64,000 nt of DNA from Helicobacter canadensis MIT 98-5491 (GTDB taxonomy: Bacteria > Campylobacterota > Campylobacteria > Campylobacterales > Helicobacteraceae). Under the pieces are notes generated by a model. The model did not search any database. It was not told where the DNA came from and was given only the letters and a program-made list of their open reading frames with translations. This document shows positions 47,348 through 58,039 of this stretch, piece after piece (the stretch's first letter is position 1; each line of letters starts with the position of its first letter). The translations under genes were made by a program, and so were the position numbers. The stretch is taken from the NCBI RefSeq assembly GCF_000162575.1, contig NZ_CM000776.2:1-64000 (forward strand). The letters are read 5' to 3'.

Positions 47348-49621
47348 TTGAGTATTCATCGTAGAGATTTTTTGAAGGGTGTTGGGATAAGCTCTGTTGC
47401 ATTAAGTATGCCTGGCACTCTTGGGGCTTTTAGTGGCAAAATTGAGGGGGAATCAGAGTTTGTGCCAAGTATTTGTGAAATGTGTAGCACACGCTGTCCT
47501 ATTGAAGCAAGGGTGGATGATGGAAGTAAGGTCTTTATTCAAGGGAATCCGTATTCCATTGCTACAGGAGGTGCGGTTTGTGCGAGGGGTGGTTCTGGGG
47601 TAAGTCAGCTTTATGATCCAAATCGTCTTGTTAATCCTATTATGCGTGTAGGAGAACGAGGGGAGGGTAAATGGAAAGAAGTGAGTTGGGAGGAAGCGTA
47701 TGATTATATCGCCAAAAAGCTCAACGAAATTAAAGAAAAATATGGAGCACATACGGTCGCTTTTGCTTCAAAAACTGGACCAGAACAAACTTTTTTAAAT
47801 CAGTTTGCTTATGCTTATGGTAGTCCTAATATTTTTGATCATGGCAATACTTGTCCATCAGGCTATACCACGGCGTTGATGAGTGTGTATGGTAATGGTG
47901 GAGTAAGCCGAGATTTTGCAAATTGTAAGTTTATGTTGAATTTTGGACATAATGTTTATGAGGGTATGGTGATTAGCTATGCTAGAGGTGTTACACAGGC
48001 TTTAGAAAATGGTTGTAAGTTGGTTTCGCTTGATCCTAGATTTTCCGTTTTATCTTCTAAAGCAAGCGAGTGGATTCCAATTCGTCCTGGCGGGGATACA
48101 GCTTTTATGATCGCGTTTTTGCATACTTTGATTTTTGAAGAGCTTTATGATAAAAAGTTTGTAGAAAAATATACAACGGGCTTTGATAAACTTAAAGAAA
48201 GCATTAAGGGCTACACTCCTGAAAAAATGGCAAAAGAATGTGATATTCCAGCTGATAAAATTATCGCGCTTACTAGAGAGTGTGCTAGTTATGCACCTCA
48301 TTGTATGGTGGATTTTGGTCATAGAGCAACTTTCACACCTGAAGAGATTGAATTTAGGCGATCTATAGCTATTGCTAATGCTTTGCTTGGTAATATGGAG
48401 GTTAAGGGTGGATTGTATTTTCCTAAGGGAGCAGCTTTATACAATAAAATTGCAGGAGAAAAGGTAGCACCCATTATTAAAGGTTCGATTCTGCCAAAAA
48501 TTCCAGAACCAAATTATCCACGCATTGATTTTGTTGATGTTAAAGAAGGAGAATTTAGTAAGATTCCTAAAAATCGTGGTGTTTATAGTAAAGTTTATGA
48601 ATGTATTTTAAGTGGAAATCCTTATGCACTAAAAGGTGTATTTATCACGCGTTCTAATCCTGTAATGACGGTTGCAGGAGCGGATTCTGTGGTGGAGGCT
48701 ATTAAGAAGCTTGATTTGTTTGTGTGCGTGGATGTATATCTTTCTGATACAGCACAATATGCAGATATTATTTTGCCTGAATCGACTTATTTGGAAAGAG
48801 ATGAGCAATTTTTGGCAAATAATGGCAAGAATCCGGGTTATCAAGTGCGACAAAAGGTTGTCAAAACCATAGGCAACACTAAGCCATCTTGGCAGATTTA
48901 TTTAGAATTAGCACAAAAAATGGGCTATGGTGAGGCATTCCCTTATAAAGATATTGAAGATTTTAGAATGAAGCAAGGCTATGAGTATCCAGAAGCAATG
49001 TTTGAACTCAAGCAAAAAGGGCTTGTAAGTTATGGGATTCCATTATTAGCAAGGGATCAAGAAAGCATTAAGAAATTTGTAGAGAAATATCCTAATTCTA
49101 AACAATTTTTGGATTCTGATAGTGAATTTGCAGAATTTTTGAAATGCAATACTAAAAGTGGGAAAATTGAGCTTTTTGATGAGACATTAGAAAAAGCTTG
49201 TAATCGTGGTGGTTTGACTTATAGGAATCCAAATTTAAAAGGTGATGGCGATTTTTATTTCATACAAGGAAAGACTGCTGTGCATACTAATGGACATACC
49301 GCAAATGTCCCTTGGCTTAATACGCTAATGAATGACAATGCCGTATGGCTTAACCAAAAAGTGGCTAAAAAAATGAATCTTAAAAAAGGTGATAAGATTA
49401 GAATTACTAGCCCATATGGTTCGCAAATTGGAAGTGTATTACCCACCATTGGAATAAGAGAAGACACTATTTTTGCATATTTTGGATTTGGGCATACAAG
49501 CAAACACAATGAGATTTCTTATGGCAAGGGTTTGAGTGCTGGACATTTGTTAAAAAATACTATTTCGCCAGTAGCTGGAAATAATGTGCATACTATTGGC
49601 GTGAAAATTGAAAAAGTTTAG
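47348..49621 (+). CDS. psrA: Molybdopterin oxidoreductase, polysulfide/thiosulfate reductase chain A
   Basis: PsrA/PhsA is the periplasmic catalytic subunit that reduces polysulfide or thiosulfate with electrons from menaquinol. The protein (757 aa from TTG 47348) has a Tat signal SIHRRDFLKGVGISSVALSM, the [4Fe-4S] motif CEMCSTRCPIEARV...GGAVCARG, and the molybdenum cysteine in HGNTCPSGYTTAL. TTG fits because AAGGAGG lies five bases before it; an ATG at 47333 overlaps that site. It is followed by psrB and psrC. The exact substrate is not certain. Confidence 0.9.
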   Translation: MSIHRRDFLKGVGISSVALSMPGTLGAFSGKIEGESEFVPSICEMCSTRCPIEARVDDGSKVFIQGNPYSIATGGAVCARGGSGVSQLYDPNRLVNPIMRVGERGEGKWKEVSWEEAYDYIAKKLNEIKEKYGAHTVAFASKTGPEQTFLNQFAYAYGSPNIFDHGNTCPSGYTTALMSVYGNGGVSRDFANCKFMLNFGHNVYEGMVISYARGVTQALENGCKLVSLDPRFSVLSSKASEWIPIRPGGDTAFMIAFLHTLIFEELYDKKFVEKYTTGFDKLKESIKGYTPEKMAKECDIPADKIIALTRECASYAPHCMVDFGHRATFTPEEIEFRRSIAIANALLGNMEVKGGLYFPKGAALYNKIAGEKVAPIIKGSILPKIPEPNYPRIDFVDVKEGEFSKIPKNRGVYSKVYECILSGNPYALKGVFITRSNPVMTVAGADSVVEAIKKLDLFVCVDVYLSDTAQYADIILPESTYLERDEQFLANNGKNPGYQVRQKVVKTIGNTKPSWQIYLELAQKMGYGEAFPYKDIEDFRMKQGYEYPEAMFELKQKGLVSYGIPLLARDQESIKKFVEKYPNSKQFLDSDSEFAEFLKCNTKSGKIELFDETLEKACNRGGLTYRNPNLKGDGDFYFIQGKTAVHTNGHTANVPWLNTLMNDNAVWLNQKVAKKMNLKKGDKIRITSPYGSQIGSVLPTIGIREDTIFAYFGFGHTSKHNEISYGKGLSAGHLLKNTISPVAGNNVHTIGVKIEKV

Positions 49622-49630
49622 GGGGTAAAA

Positions 49631-50200
49631 ATGGCTAAATATGCGATGATTCACGATTCAGTTAAGTGCATTGGTTGTCAGGGTTGCACCATTGCATGTA
49701 GGAGTGAAAATGCGGTGCCTGATGGATTTTTTAGGCTTAAAGTAAAGATGGATGGACCTCACGGAGTTTTTCCTAACCTTTCTTTTAATTATGTGCGACA
49801 TTCTTGTGAAATGTGTGAGCATACGCCTTGTGTTACAGTGTGTCCAACACACGCTTCATTTATGGATGAAGATGGGATTGTGGATATTGATGCTAATAAA
49901 TGTGTGGGTTGTTTATATTGTGTAGTGGCTTGTCCATATAATGCGCGTTATGTCAATCCTAAAACCAATGTGCCAGATAAATGTAATTTTTGCAAACACA
50001 CGCATTTAAAGCAATATGGTGAGCCTGCTTGTGTGGCAGTTTGTCCGACTGATGCGTTGATTTTTGGGGATTTAGATGATCCAAGCAGTCCAATTTTTAA
50101 TATTTTATCCACTAAGCCTTTTATTACAAACAAACCGCATTTGGGAACAAAGCCAAAATTGTTTGTGATTCCAAATAACAAAGGAGGTATTGAGCTATGA
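49631..50200 (+). CDS. psrB: Polysulfide/thiosulfate reductase iron-sulfur subunit B
   Basis: The 189-aa protein carries four [4Fe-4S] motifs: CIGCQGCTIACRSEN, CEMCEHTPCVTVCP, CVGCLYCVVACPYNARY, and CNFCKHTHLKQYGEPACVAVCP. It passes electrons from the membrane subunit to PsrA. It has no signal peptide and would be exported bound to PsrA. GGGGG precedes ATG, and it overlaps psrC by 4 bp. Confidence 0.92.
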   Translation: MAKYAMIHDSVKCIGCQGCTIACRSENAVPDGFFRLKVKMDGPHGVFPNLSFNYVRHSCEMCEHTPCVTVCPTHASFMDEDGIVDIDANKCVGCLYCVVACPYNARYVNPKTNVPDKCNFCKHTHLKQYGEPACVAVCPTDALIFGDLDDPSSPIFNILSTKPFITNKPHLGTKPKLFVIPNNKGGIEL

Positions 50201-51159
50201 ATGAGATTTGGGGACCGGAGAATCCGGCTATTGTGTGGCATTGGTTAATCGCAGTTTATTTGTTTTTAGCGGGGTTATCAAGTGGGGCGATGATTACAGC
50301 TTTGAGTGTTGAGTGGATGAATCCGCAAAAAAAGGCTCCTTGGGACGCATTTGAGAGGGCAGGGGTTCTTATTGCTCCTTTGAGTATCATTTTGGGCTTA
50401 GTGCTTTTGATTTTTGATTTGACTAAGCCTTTAAATTTTTATCGATTGCTCATAACTTACAACTTAAGTTCAGTTATGTCTTTGGGGGTTTTATTACTTT
50501 TGTTTTATACTCCACTCTCTGTTATTTATGCTATTATGCGATATAGAGGTGCTTTGGAGAGAAGCTTTGTGGGTGGATTAATAAGGGCGTTTAGTGGAAT
50601 CTTGGATTGGCTTGAATCACATTCACTTTGGTTTGGACGCTTGGTGTTTGCTTTGGCTGGTGGAGTGGGTGTTTATACTGGATTCTTGCTTTCTGCAGTG
50701 CAGACATTTCCGCTTTATAATAGCCCAATTTTACCAATTTTATTTCTTGCAAGTGGTTTGTCAAGTGGGATTGCGGCTTGCATTTGTGTGGGATTATTAT
50801 TTTTTGAAAAGGAAGTTTCACAAAGCACAACCAAATATTTACTTACAATGGATTTGCGTGTAATTCCTATTGAATCTTTATTAATTTTTGCACTTTTTGT
50901 GGGATTGTATTTCCAAGGTGGAGAGAAAGCAATAGCAGCGGTTACTGCATTAAGCGTAGGGACTTGGGCGTGGGTATTTTGGCTTGGAGTGATTGGATTT
51001 AGCGTTGTGATTCCTAGTGTGATTGCCCTAACAGCACTTAAAAATCACGCCTATAAAGTGAATTTTATTTTGCTTAATGCTTTTTCAATTATGATTGGTG
51101 TTTTTGCTTTAAGAATGTATATTTTATATGCAGGGCAATTGCATTTGGGGGTATTTTAA
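50197..51159 (+). CDS. psrC: NrfD/PsrC family membrane subunit
   Basis: The 320-aa protein has about eight membrane helices and the NrfD start WGPENPAIVWHWLIAVYLFLAGLSSGA. It oxidises menaquinol and anchors PsrAB to the periplasmic face. The start overlaps psrB (ATGA). It ends 14 bp from the convergent flavoprotein gene. Confidence 0.9.
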   Translation: MNEIWGPENPAIVWHWLIAVYLFLAGLSSGAMITALSVEWMNPQKKAPWDAFERAGVLIAPLSIILGLVLLIFDLTKPLNFYRLLITYNLSSVMSLGVLLLLFYTPLSVIYAIMRYRGALERSFVGGLIRAFSGILDWLESHSLWFGRLVFALAGGVGVYTGFLLSAVQTFPLYNSPILPILFLASGLSSGIAACICVGLLFFEKEVSQSTTKYLLTMDLRVIPIESLLIFALFVGLYFQGGEKAIAAVTALSVGTWAWVFWLGVIGFSVVIPSVIALTALKNHAYKVNFILLNAFSIMIGVFALRMYILYAGQLHLGVF

Positions 51160-51173
51160 TTCCCCTGTTTGGC

Positions 51174-52379
51174 TTAAGATTTAAGGGTGTTTTGGATTGC
51201 TTTGGCACAATTCCAAGCACTTGCCCAAGCAAAAGCAAGATTATAGCCACCTCTATTTCCTACAATATCTAGCATTTCTCCGATGATATAAAGATTTTTT
51301 AATTTTTGACATTCAAAGCTTGTTGTGTTAATTTCTTTGGCACTAACTCCGCCTCCGCTAACTTCAGCATTGTCAAATCCATATAGGCTAGGAGAATCTA
51401 AAGTCAAATTTTTTAAGGCATAGAGTGTTTGCTTGATGGTTTTGGTGTTGGTGAGTTGAAGTTTTAGATTTTGGGTTAAATGCAAGGCGAGTTTGGGGTG
51501 GAGCAATCCGCTTAGCAGTTCAGTTGCATTTTTATTGGGATAGGCTTTGATGAGATTTAAAAAAATATTTTCAAGTGATTTTGTGGAAAAAGTGGGAAGT
51601 AAATCTAGTAAAATCTTTGGATTTTTGGCTTGGTAGAGATAGGATGAAGTGTCTAAAACCCCAAAGCCAGAAATGCCATAGTTGGTAAATAATAAATCAT
51701 TATAGGTTTGATAAAGGGCTTTGTTGGCTTCCATTAAAGTAATATTGGCTTTTAGTTTTATTCCGCTTAGGTTTTGGAGTTTGGGTGAAATAACTTTGAG
51801 TGGGACTAAGGAAGGATAGGTTGGCAGAATCTCTAAATTAAGGGATTTGGCTAACTTCAAACCTTTGTCACTTCCGCCAAGCTTAGGCATAGCCTCACTA
51901 CCACAAGCTAGAATCACATGCGTAAAAGCATAAATGTCTTTTGGGCTTTGAAGGCAGTAAGAATGGGTGGTTTGATTAATATTTAGAATCTCTTCTTCCA
52001 ATTTTAAAGTAATTGATTCTAGTAAGGGTGTAAAAATTTCTAAAACCGATTTTGCACTATTTGAAATGGGATAAACTTTTCCATTTTCTTTAGTTTCTAG
52101 GAATAAACCTATTTTTTCACAAAAGTGTTTAAAGGCATTAAAATCAAAATTCTTAAGAATAGTTTGGATTTCTTTTGGGGAGAAGCTTGAGCTTTGATAG
52201 CAAGAGGGGTTTAAAGATTGGTTATGAATGTTGCAATGACCATTTCCTGTTGCTAGGAGTTTTTTGCCGAGTATTTTATTTTTATCAAAAAGGTAAATAG
52301 GGATTTTAAGTGAGGCAAGTTGGATTGCACAGAAAATTCCACTTGCCCCTGCCCCAATGATGGCAATTTTTGGAGTTAT
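51174..52379 (-). CDS. HI0933/BaiN-type FAD-dependent oxidoreductase, probable ATA start
   Basis: The frame runs without a stop from 52379 to 51174 and encodes a full-length 401-aa flavoprotein: [20 protein letters not shown] (FAD site), [16 protein letters not shown], and the C-terminal [21 protein letters not shown]. No ATG, GTG or TTG occurs in frame before codon 127 (TTG 52001). GGGAG precedes ATA 52379, which overlaps the accA stop as ATAA, where ATGA would be usual. An intact protein that lost its start by one mutation, or a rare ATA start, is likely. Function of the family is unclear. Confidence 0.8.
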   Translation of the reverse strand: MTPKIAIIGAGASGIFCAIQLASLKIPIYLFDKNKILGKKLLATGNGHCNIHNQSLNPSCYQSSSFSPKEIQTILKNFDFNAFKHFCEKIGLFLETKENGKVYPISNSAKSVLEIFTPLLESITLKLEEEILNINQTTHSYCLQSPKDIYAFTHVILACGSEAMPKLGGSDKGLKLAKSLNLEILPTYPSLVPLKVISPKLQNLSGIKLKANITLMEANKALYQTYNDLLFTNYGISGFGVLDTSSYLYQAKNPKILLDLLPTFSTKSLENIFLNLIKAYPNKNATELLSGLLHPKLALHLTQNLKLQLTNTKTIKQTLYALKNLTLDSPSLYGFDNAEVSGGGVSAKEINTTSFECQKLKNLYIIGEMLDIVGNRGGYNLAFAWASAWNCAKAIQNTLKS

Positions 52380-53302
52380 TGGAAACTCCCATAAGACATT
52401 AATTTTTGATAGCGAGTTTGAAGATAGTTAGTGTCGCTTTTGATCTCTTCTAGGGTGTTTAAAAAATATTCTTTAATGGCATTAGCAGCACCTTCTTTAT
52501 CTCTGTGTGCGCCAATAATGGGTTCTTTGATAATTGAATCAATGAGACCTGCATTTTTTAGATCTTCGGGAGTGATTTTAAGTGCTTGTGTGGCGTTTTC
52601 TATTTTGCTTGGATCATTCCATAAAATTGCCGCACAGCCCTCTGGAGAGATTACGCTAAAGACAGAATATTCCATCATTGCTAATCTATCGGCTACCCCA
52701 ATGGCTAAAGCACCACCACTTCCTCCCTCGCCAATGACAATAGCAATGGTAGGGATTTTGAGTTGGCTAAATTCTTGCAAGTTTTTTGCAATAGCTTCAC
52801 TTTGTCCTCTTTCTTCTGCACCAATTCCCGGATAGGCACCAGGAGTGTCAATAAACATTAAAAGAGGAATTTGGAACTTTTCTGCCATTTTTGCTGCACG
52901 CAATGCCTTTCTGTATCCTTCTGGATTTGGCATTCCAAAGTTTCTTTGGATTTTATTTTTAGTCCCTCTGCCTTTTTCTTCGCCAATAATCATAACTTTT
53001 TGTTCTTCGATTTTTCCTAAAAAGCAAACAATGGCATTATCATCGCTAAAATGTCTATCGCCGTGAATCTCGATAGAATCTTTTAAAATTAAATGGATAT
53101 AATCCATTGCATAGGGTCTATCAGGATGCCTTGCAAGTTGGAGTTTTTGGTAATCTGAAAGATGAGAATAGACTTTATCGACTTCTTTTTCCAAGTCTTT
53201 TTTGAGAATCTCTATGGCGTGCATATCGTTTTTTAGTTGAGCAGTTGCAATGTTTTCTTGCAAGGTTTTTATTTTTACTTCAAAGTCTAAATAGGTAGCC
53301 AC
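52376..53302 (-). CDS. accA: Acetyl-CoA carboxylase carboxyltransferase alpha subunit
   Basis: AccA is the partner of AccD. The 308-aa protein begins with the typical [14 protein letters not shown] helix, and has [50 protein letters not shown] and [16 protein letters not shown]. It lies 6 bp after fabF, in a fatty-acid operon with fabG, acpP and fabF. Confidence 0.97.
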   Translation of the reverse strand: MATYLDFEVKIKTLQENIATAQLKNDMHAIEILKKDLEKEVDKVYSHLSDYQKLQLARHPDRPYAMDYIHLILKDSIEIHGDRHFSDDNAIVCFLGKIEEQKVMIIGEEKGRGTKNKIQRNFGMPNPEGYRKALRAAKMAEKFQIPLLMFIDTPGAYPGIGAEERGQSEAIAKNLQEFSQLKIPTIAIVIGEGGSGGALAIGVADRLAMMEYSVFSVISPEGCAAILWNDPSKIENATQALKITPEDLKNAGLIDSIIKEPIIGAHRDKEGAANAIKEYFLNTLEEIKSDTNYLQTRYQKLMSYGSFQ

Positions 53303-53308
53303 TTGCTT

Positions 53309-54538
53309 TTACACTCTCTTAAAAATAACGACACCATTGGTTCCACCAAAACCAAAGGAATTGCTCATAATGGCATCTATTTTTGCTTCTCTTGCCGTGT
53401 TTGGTATATAGTCTAGATCGCAATCAGGATCTTTTGTGGTTTGGTTAATAGTTGGAGGTAGGATACCTTTTTGCATCGCCATAATTGAAATGACTGCCTC
53501 TAATCCACCAGCTGCACCTAAGCAATGCCCGATTTGTCCTTTTGTGGAGCTAACAGGTGGAACAGATCCGTTAAAGACTTTTTTAAGTGCTAGAGTTTCG
53601 TAATAATCGTTGTATTTGGTGCTAGTTCCGTGAGCATTGATATAATCAATTTCTGTATTTGCCATTTTGAGTGCTGCTTTCATAGCCCGATAGGCTCCCT
53701 CACCTTCAGGAGCAGGTGTAGTGATGTGGTTTGCATCGCCACTTTCACCAAAGCCAACTAATTCTGCATAGATTTTTGCGCCTCTAGCTTTGGCACTTTC
53801 ATAGTCTTCTAGCACGAGTGCAGCCGCTCCCTCTCCCATTACAAAACCACTTCTTTCCGCATCAAAAGGGCGTGAAGCTAGTTTGGGCTCATCATTTCTA
53901 TCACATAGGGCTTTCATTGCCGCAAATCCTCCGATTCCAACTCCACAAATGGCAGATTCAGCAGCGACTACAAGCATTCTATCAGCTTCATTGAGCATAA
54001 TCGTTTTTCCTGCTTCTATGATTCCGTGTGTTCCTGCTGCACAAGCAGTTACGCTTGCCAAGTTTGGACCTTTGAGAGAAAAATCAATTGAAATAAAACC
54101 ACCTAGCATATTTACAAGGGCTGAAGGGATGAAGAAAGGAGAGATTCTTTTTGGTCCGCGTTCAAAATTAATCACAGAGTTTTTTTCAATGTTGCCTAGC
54201 CCCCCAATTCCAGATGCAGAACTAATTCCAAATCTTTCGCCATCAACTAGTAGATTATTTTGAGAATCAACTAAGCCACTATCTTCCATAGCCTCTCTAG
54301 AAGCTTTGATTCCAAGTTGAATAAATCTATCAGCTTTTTTGACTTCTTTTGCATCCATTACACTATTTGGATCAAAATCTGTGATTTCTGCAGCAATCTT
54401 TACAGGAAATTCCGATACATCAAAAGAGGAGATTGTTTTAATTCCACATTTTCCTTCAACAATAGCTCTAAAAGAATCCTCTCTGTTTAAGCCCAAAGAA
54501 TTAATCATTCCTATACCTGTAACTACTACTCTTCGCAT
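53309..54538 (-). CDS. fabF: 3-oxoacyl-ACP synthase II
   Basis: FabF elongates acyl-ACP with malonyl-ACP. The 409-aa protein has the active-site cysteine in VTACAAGTHGI near residue 163, the first histidine in YINAHGTSTKYNDYYE, the second in GHCLGAAGGLEAV, and ends with FGFGGTNGVVIFKR. It lies 48 bp after acpP. Confidence 0.98.
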   Translation of the reverse strand: MRRVVVTGIGMINSLGLNREDSFRAIVEGKCGIKTISSFDVSEFPVKIAAEITDFDPNSVMDAKEVKKADRFIQLGIKASREAMEDSGLVDSQNNLLVDGERFGISSASGIGGLGNIEKNSVINFERGPKRISPFFIPSALVNMLGGFISIDFSLKGPNLASVTACAAGTHGIIEAGKTIMLNEADRMLVVAAESAICGVGIGGFAAMKALCDRNDEPKLASRPFDAERSGFVMGEGAAALVLEDYESAKARGAKIYAELVGFGESGDANHITTPAPEGEGAYRAMKAALKMANTEIDYINAHGTSTKYNDYYETLALKKVFNGSVPPVSSTKGQIGHCLGAAGGLEAVISIMAMQKGILPPTINQTTKDPDCDLDYIPNTAREAKIDAIMSNSFGFGGTNGVVIFKRV

Positions 54539-54586
54539 TTTTGATCCTTACAATAAATTTTTGTATGCCAAAAGGCATACCTTAGA

Positions 54587-54820
54587 TTATGCTTTTGCTT
54601 TTTCGATATAAGCGACAATATCACCCACAGTTGAGATTTTTTCTGCATCTTCATCAGGCACATTAATGTCAAATTTTTCTTCCAATGCCATAACAAGTTC
54701 AACCACATCTAAAGAATCAGCACCTAAATCATCTACGAATTTTGATTCTGGCTTCACTTCGCCCTCATTTACATTAAGTTGTTCTACCACAACTGCTTTT
54801 ACTTCATCGAATAATGCCAT
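54587..54820 (-). CDS. acpP: Acyl carrier protein
   Basis: ACP carries growing acyl chains on phosphopantetheine. The 77-aa acidic protein starts [20 protein letters not shown] and has the modification serine in [31 protein letters not shown] before ATG 54820 fixes the start; the frame is open further upstream but has no such site. It lies between fabG and fabF. Confidence 0.98.
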   Translation of the reverse strand: MALFDEVKAVVVEQLNVNEGEVKPESKFVDDLGADSLDVVELVMALEEKFDINVPDEDAEKISTVGDIVAYIEKAKA

Positions 54821-54884
54821 TGTATTCTCCTTAAAAAAATCATAAATTGTTATTTTAGCTAAGTTTTTCTTAAAAAAGCAATCT

Positions 54885-55628
54885 TTACATATATAATCCG
54901 CCATTTACCTTTAAAACTTCGCCTGTAATGTAGCTAGAATGTTCAGAAAGCAAGAAAGCAACGGCACCAGCAACTTCTTTACCGCTTCCAAATCTACCAA
55001 GCGGAATGTTAGCGGCATAAGCTTGTTTAATTTCTTCTTTTAGTCCCTCTGTCATATCGCTTTGGATAAACCCTGGAGTAATGCAGTTAAAGCGAATAGC
55101 CTTGCTCCCGCCTTCTTTGGCAAAAGACTTTGTCATTGCAATCATTCCGCCTTTACTTGCAGCATAGTTGCATTGCCCAACATTACCAATTTCTCCGATA
55201 ATTGAGGAGATATTAACCACGCTTCCATAACCTTGCTTTCGCATAACCTTTAGAGTCTCTCTGCAGCCAATGAAGCTTGAAGTAAGATTGGCTTCTAAAA
55301 CCCCATTAAAATCTTCTACTTTCATACGCATAGAGAGCTTATCATTGGTGATTCCAGCATTATTGACAAGATAGCCTAATTCGCCATCACTGCTTAAGAT
55401 AGCTTCAATGCCTGCAATAAATTCTTCTTCTTTTGTGGCATCAAATCCAATTACAGCCGCCTTTCCTCCATTTGATTCAATTTGGCTTTTAAGTGAATCG
55501 GCAAGTTCAGGTTTGGAGCGATAATTAATCCATACTTTTAAGCCCATTTGAGCCAAAAGTTTTGCAATTTCTGCACCAATTCCTTTACTAGCACCCGTAA
55601 TTAAAACATTTTTTCCACGAAATTCCAT
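54885..55628 (-). CDS. fabG: 3-oxoacyl-ACP reductase
   Basis: FabG reduces 3-oxoacyl-ACP with NADPH. The 247-aa short-chain dehydrogenase has [34 protein letters not shown], and the catalytic S-Y-K with [17 protein letters not shown]. The C-terminus [14 protein letters not shown] is typical. It is the first gene of the fabG-acpP-fabF-accA run, with a 64-bp gap to acpP. Confidence 0.97.
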   Translation of the reverse strand: MEFRGKNVLITGASKGIGAEIAKLLAQMGLKVWINYRSKPELADSLKSQIESNGGKAAVIGFDATKEEEFIAGIEAILSSDGELGYLVNNAGITNDKLSMRMKVEDFNGVLEANLTSSFIGCRETLKVMRKQGYGSVVNISSIIGEIGNVGQCNYAASKGGMIAMTKSFAKEGGSKAIRFNCITPGFIQSDMTEGLKEEIKQAYAANIPLGRFGSGKEVAGAVAFLLSEHSSYITGEVLKVNGGLYM

Positions 55629-55680
55629 TAATATTCCTTAATTGATTGATAATTAGTCGATACTAGAATTATACATAAAA

Positions 55681-56445
55681 TCAAGCATTTTTTACTTCAT
55701 AGGTTAAAAAGATTTTTTGACTTTTTTTGTAAGGTTTTGTTTGAATCTCTAGTAATCTTAATCCTTGAATCTCCATATTTTCTAAATCTTTAAGAGAAGC
55801 AAGGGTTTTTTTAGCACACTCTCTTAGCAAGATTCCGCGATAATGCTTGGCATAATGGCTAACCACCTTACCATTTTTGATAAAGAGCGGTTCATAGATT
55901 AGGAATTCTTCAGGCAATTCTAAGCATTTTTGGTAGAATCCAGCGCGTAAATCTAGCACTTCTTTGTCTTTTTTAAGAAATTGCAAGAAAATCTCTTGAT
56001 TATCGCGATAAAGTTTTTTGGTTTCAAAATTTAAAAATCCTTCGCCTTGTTTTAAATCATAGTATGGAATCTTATCATCAGCTCTTAAGATTCCAAAGAG
56101 ATTAGAAAAGATTAAAACTCTTTCTTTGAGATAGCTTTGGGATTTTTTATCCAAAGTTTCAAAATCTAAAGCATTATAGGCAACGCCGTTATAACGCAAT
56201 ATAGAATCAAGGAGTGGCGATGTAAAGAGATTTTGTGCTAAGGCAAGTTCTTCTAGGATAATTTGTTTGGCGCCAAAAAGCTTTTGCAGTGAGGATTCAT
56301 TGCTAGTTTTGAGATAGTGGGTGTATTGCTGTAAAACTGCTTGGAGATTCTGTGCTAAAAAGTTTTTGAAGAATCCCTCTTTGCTTGGGGTTTCAGAAAT
56401 ATGATGAAGGTATTTTTTCTCACTGGGGGAAAATAAAAACCACAT
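55681..56445 (-). CDS. yaaA: YaaA family (UPF0246) peroxide-stress protein
   Basis: The 254-aa protein matches the YaaA/DUF328 family, in which E. coli YaaA lowers free iron under peroxide stress. It shows the N-terminal LFSPSEKK, AYNALDFETLDKKSQSYL, RVLIFSNLFGILRADDKIPYY and VVSHYAKHYRGILLRECA, which match family blocks. It lies between glnA and fabG on the same strand, with gaps of 36 and 52 bp. Confidence 0.87.
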   Translation of the reverse strand: MWFLFSPSEKKYLHHISETPSKEGFFKNFLAQNLQAVLQQYTHYLKTSNESSLQKLFGAKQIILEELALAQNLFTSPLLDSILRYNGVAYNALDFETLDKKSQSYLKERVLIFSNLFGILRADDKIPYYDLKQGEGFLNFETKKLYRDNQEIFLQFLKKDKEVLDLRAGFYQKCLELPEEFLIYEPLFIKNGKVVSHYAKHYRGILLRECAKKTLASLKDLENMEIQGLRLLEIQTKPYKKSQKIFLTYEVKNA

Positions 56446-56481
56446 TGGATAACTTTTTGGAAGCTAAGAAATGGGAGTTTC

Positions 56482-57918
56482 TTAGCAGCTATAGGTTGTT
56501 AAAAATTCAAATGGATGTGGGCGTCCTTCCCAAGGCCAAATTTCTGTTTCAAATTTATATTTTTTATAAGTTTGGATAAACTCTTCGCTAAAGACATTGC
56601 CTTCTTTGAGATAGGCTCTATCAAGCAACATTTCTTCAACGGCGTGGCGTAAAGTGTGTGGGAGCTGCTTGATTCCTTTTTCGCGGATTTCATCAAGTGT
56701 GAGTTCAAAAAGATTCACTTCCATAGGTTTTCCCGGATCGCTTTGTTTTTGGATTCCATCGATTCCTGCCATAAGTAGGGAAGCAAAAGCAAGGTAAGGA
56801 TTGCTAGAGCTATCAGGGAATCTAAATTCCATTCGCTTTGCTTTTTCTCCACTATTGTAAGGGATTCTTATGCTTGCACTGCGGTTTTGTGCAGAATAAG
56901 TAAGAATTGATGGTGCTTCAAAACCAGGTATTAAGCGTTTATAGGAATTGGTGCTTGCGTTAGTAAAAGCAGCTAATCCGCGTGCGTGGTTTAATACTCC
57001 ACCTAAGAAGTGTAGCGCCATTTCACTCAAGCCCTCATAAGCATTTCCTGCAAAGAGGTTTTTGCCTTCTTTCCAAATACTAATGTGTGTGTGCATTCCG
57101 CTACCATTGTCATTGTAGAGTGGTTTTGGCATAAAGGTTGCTGTTTTGCCATTAAGATGAGCAACCATTTTGACAACATATTTAAGCTTTTGGACATTAT
57201 CAGCTGCTTCAAGCATATCGCCAAATTTAACCCCAATTTCGCCTTGTCCTTGGGCAACTTCGTGATGCACTACAAAAGTTTCTAAGCCCACTTGATTAAG
57301 CACTTTTACCATTTCAGCACGAATATCTACCATAGAATCCACTGGGGCTACTGGGAAATATCCTCCTTTGGTTCCAGGGCGATGCCCCATATTAACGCCT
57401 TCAAATTCTTTATCTCGATTCCATTCCCCCTCTTCTGTATCAATCTCATAATATTGGCAATTTACAGAATCTTTTATCTTAATAGAATCAAAAACAAAAA
57501 ATTCATTTTCTGGTCCATAATAAGCGACATCCCCGATTCCTGTTTCTTTGAGATATTGCATTGCCCGTTTTACAATGCTTCTAGGACATTTTTCATAGGG
57601 CTGATTCTTGTAAATGTCCCACACATCACAAAACACTACCATTGTCGTATCAGCGGTAAATGGATCGATAAAATATCGCACAGGATCAGGGATAAGAATC
57701 ATATCGGATTTATCTACAGGTTGCCATGCAGGGATAGAACTGCCATCAAAAGGAATACCTTCAAAACTGCTCTCATCAATTGCACTTGCACTAAATGAGA
57801 GATGGTGCCAAATTCCCTTAATATCGGTAAAACGGAAATCAATAAATTCAACTTCATTTTCTTTGCATTCTTTAAAAAATTGCGTTATGGCTTGCTTGTC
57901 GATTTGTGGTCGTTGCAT
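56482..57918 (-). CDS. glnA: Glutamine synthetase type I
   Basis: GlnA makes glutamine from glutamate and ammonia with ATP. The 478-aa protein has the GSI motifs [10 protein letters not shown] near residue 53, [23 protein letters not shown], and [10 protein letters not shown]. At the adenylylation loop the sequence is [12 protein letters not shown], so phenylalanine replaces the tyrosine modified in enteric bacteria. The same was reported for H. pylori, as I recall. Activity should therefore not be controlled by adenylylation. AGGGAA precedes ATG. Confidence 0.97.
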   Translation of the reverse strand: MQRPQIDKQAITQFFKECKENEVEFIDFRFTDIKGIWHHLSFSASAIDESSFEGIPFDGSSIPAWQPVDKSDMILIPDPVRYFIDPFTADTTMVVFCDVWDIYKNQPYEKCPRSIVKRAMQYLKETGIGDVAYYGPENEFFVFDSIKIKDSVNCQYYEIDTEEGEWNRDKEFEGVNMGHRPGTKGGYFPVAPVDSMVDIRAEMVKVLNQVGLETFVVHHEVAQGQGEIGVKFGDMLEAADNVQKLKYVVKMVAHLNGKTATFMPKPLYNDNGSGMHTHISIWKEGKNLFAGNAYEGLSEMALHFLGGVLNHARGLAAFTNASTNSYKRLIPGFEAPSILTYSAQNRSASIRIPYNSGEKAKRMEFRFPDSSSNPYLAFASLLMAGIDGIQKQSDPGKPMEVNLFELTLDEIREKGIKQLPHTLRHAVEEMLLDRAYLKEGNVFSEEFIQTYKKYKFETEIWPWEGRPHPFEFLTTYSC

Positions 57919-58039
57919 AGTATTCCCTTCATCAAATTTTTGTGTAATCTTAGCATTTTGAAGTTAAATATTTTGTAAAATTTCATACTTTCTTTACTTT
58001 TATTTGATAAGATTTTGTTAAAACTTCTAAGGAATATTT

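Noticed and set aside
52001-52003. TTG as true start of the flavoprotein gene
   Set aside because: It would remove the FAD-binding motif that is fully preserved upstream in the same frame.
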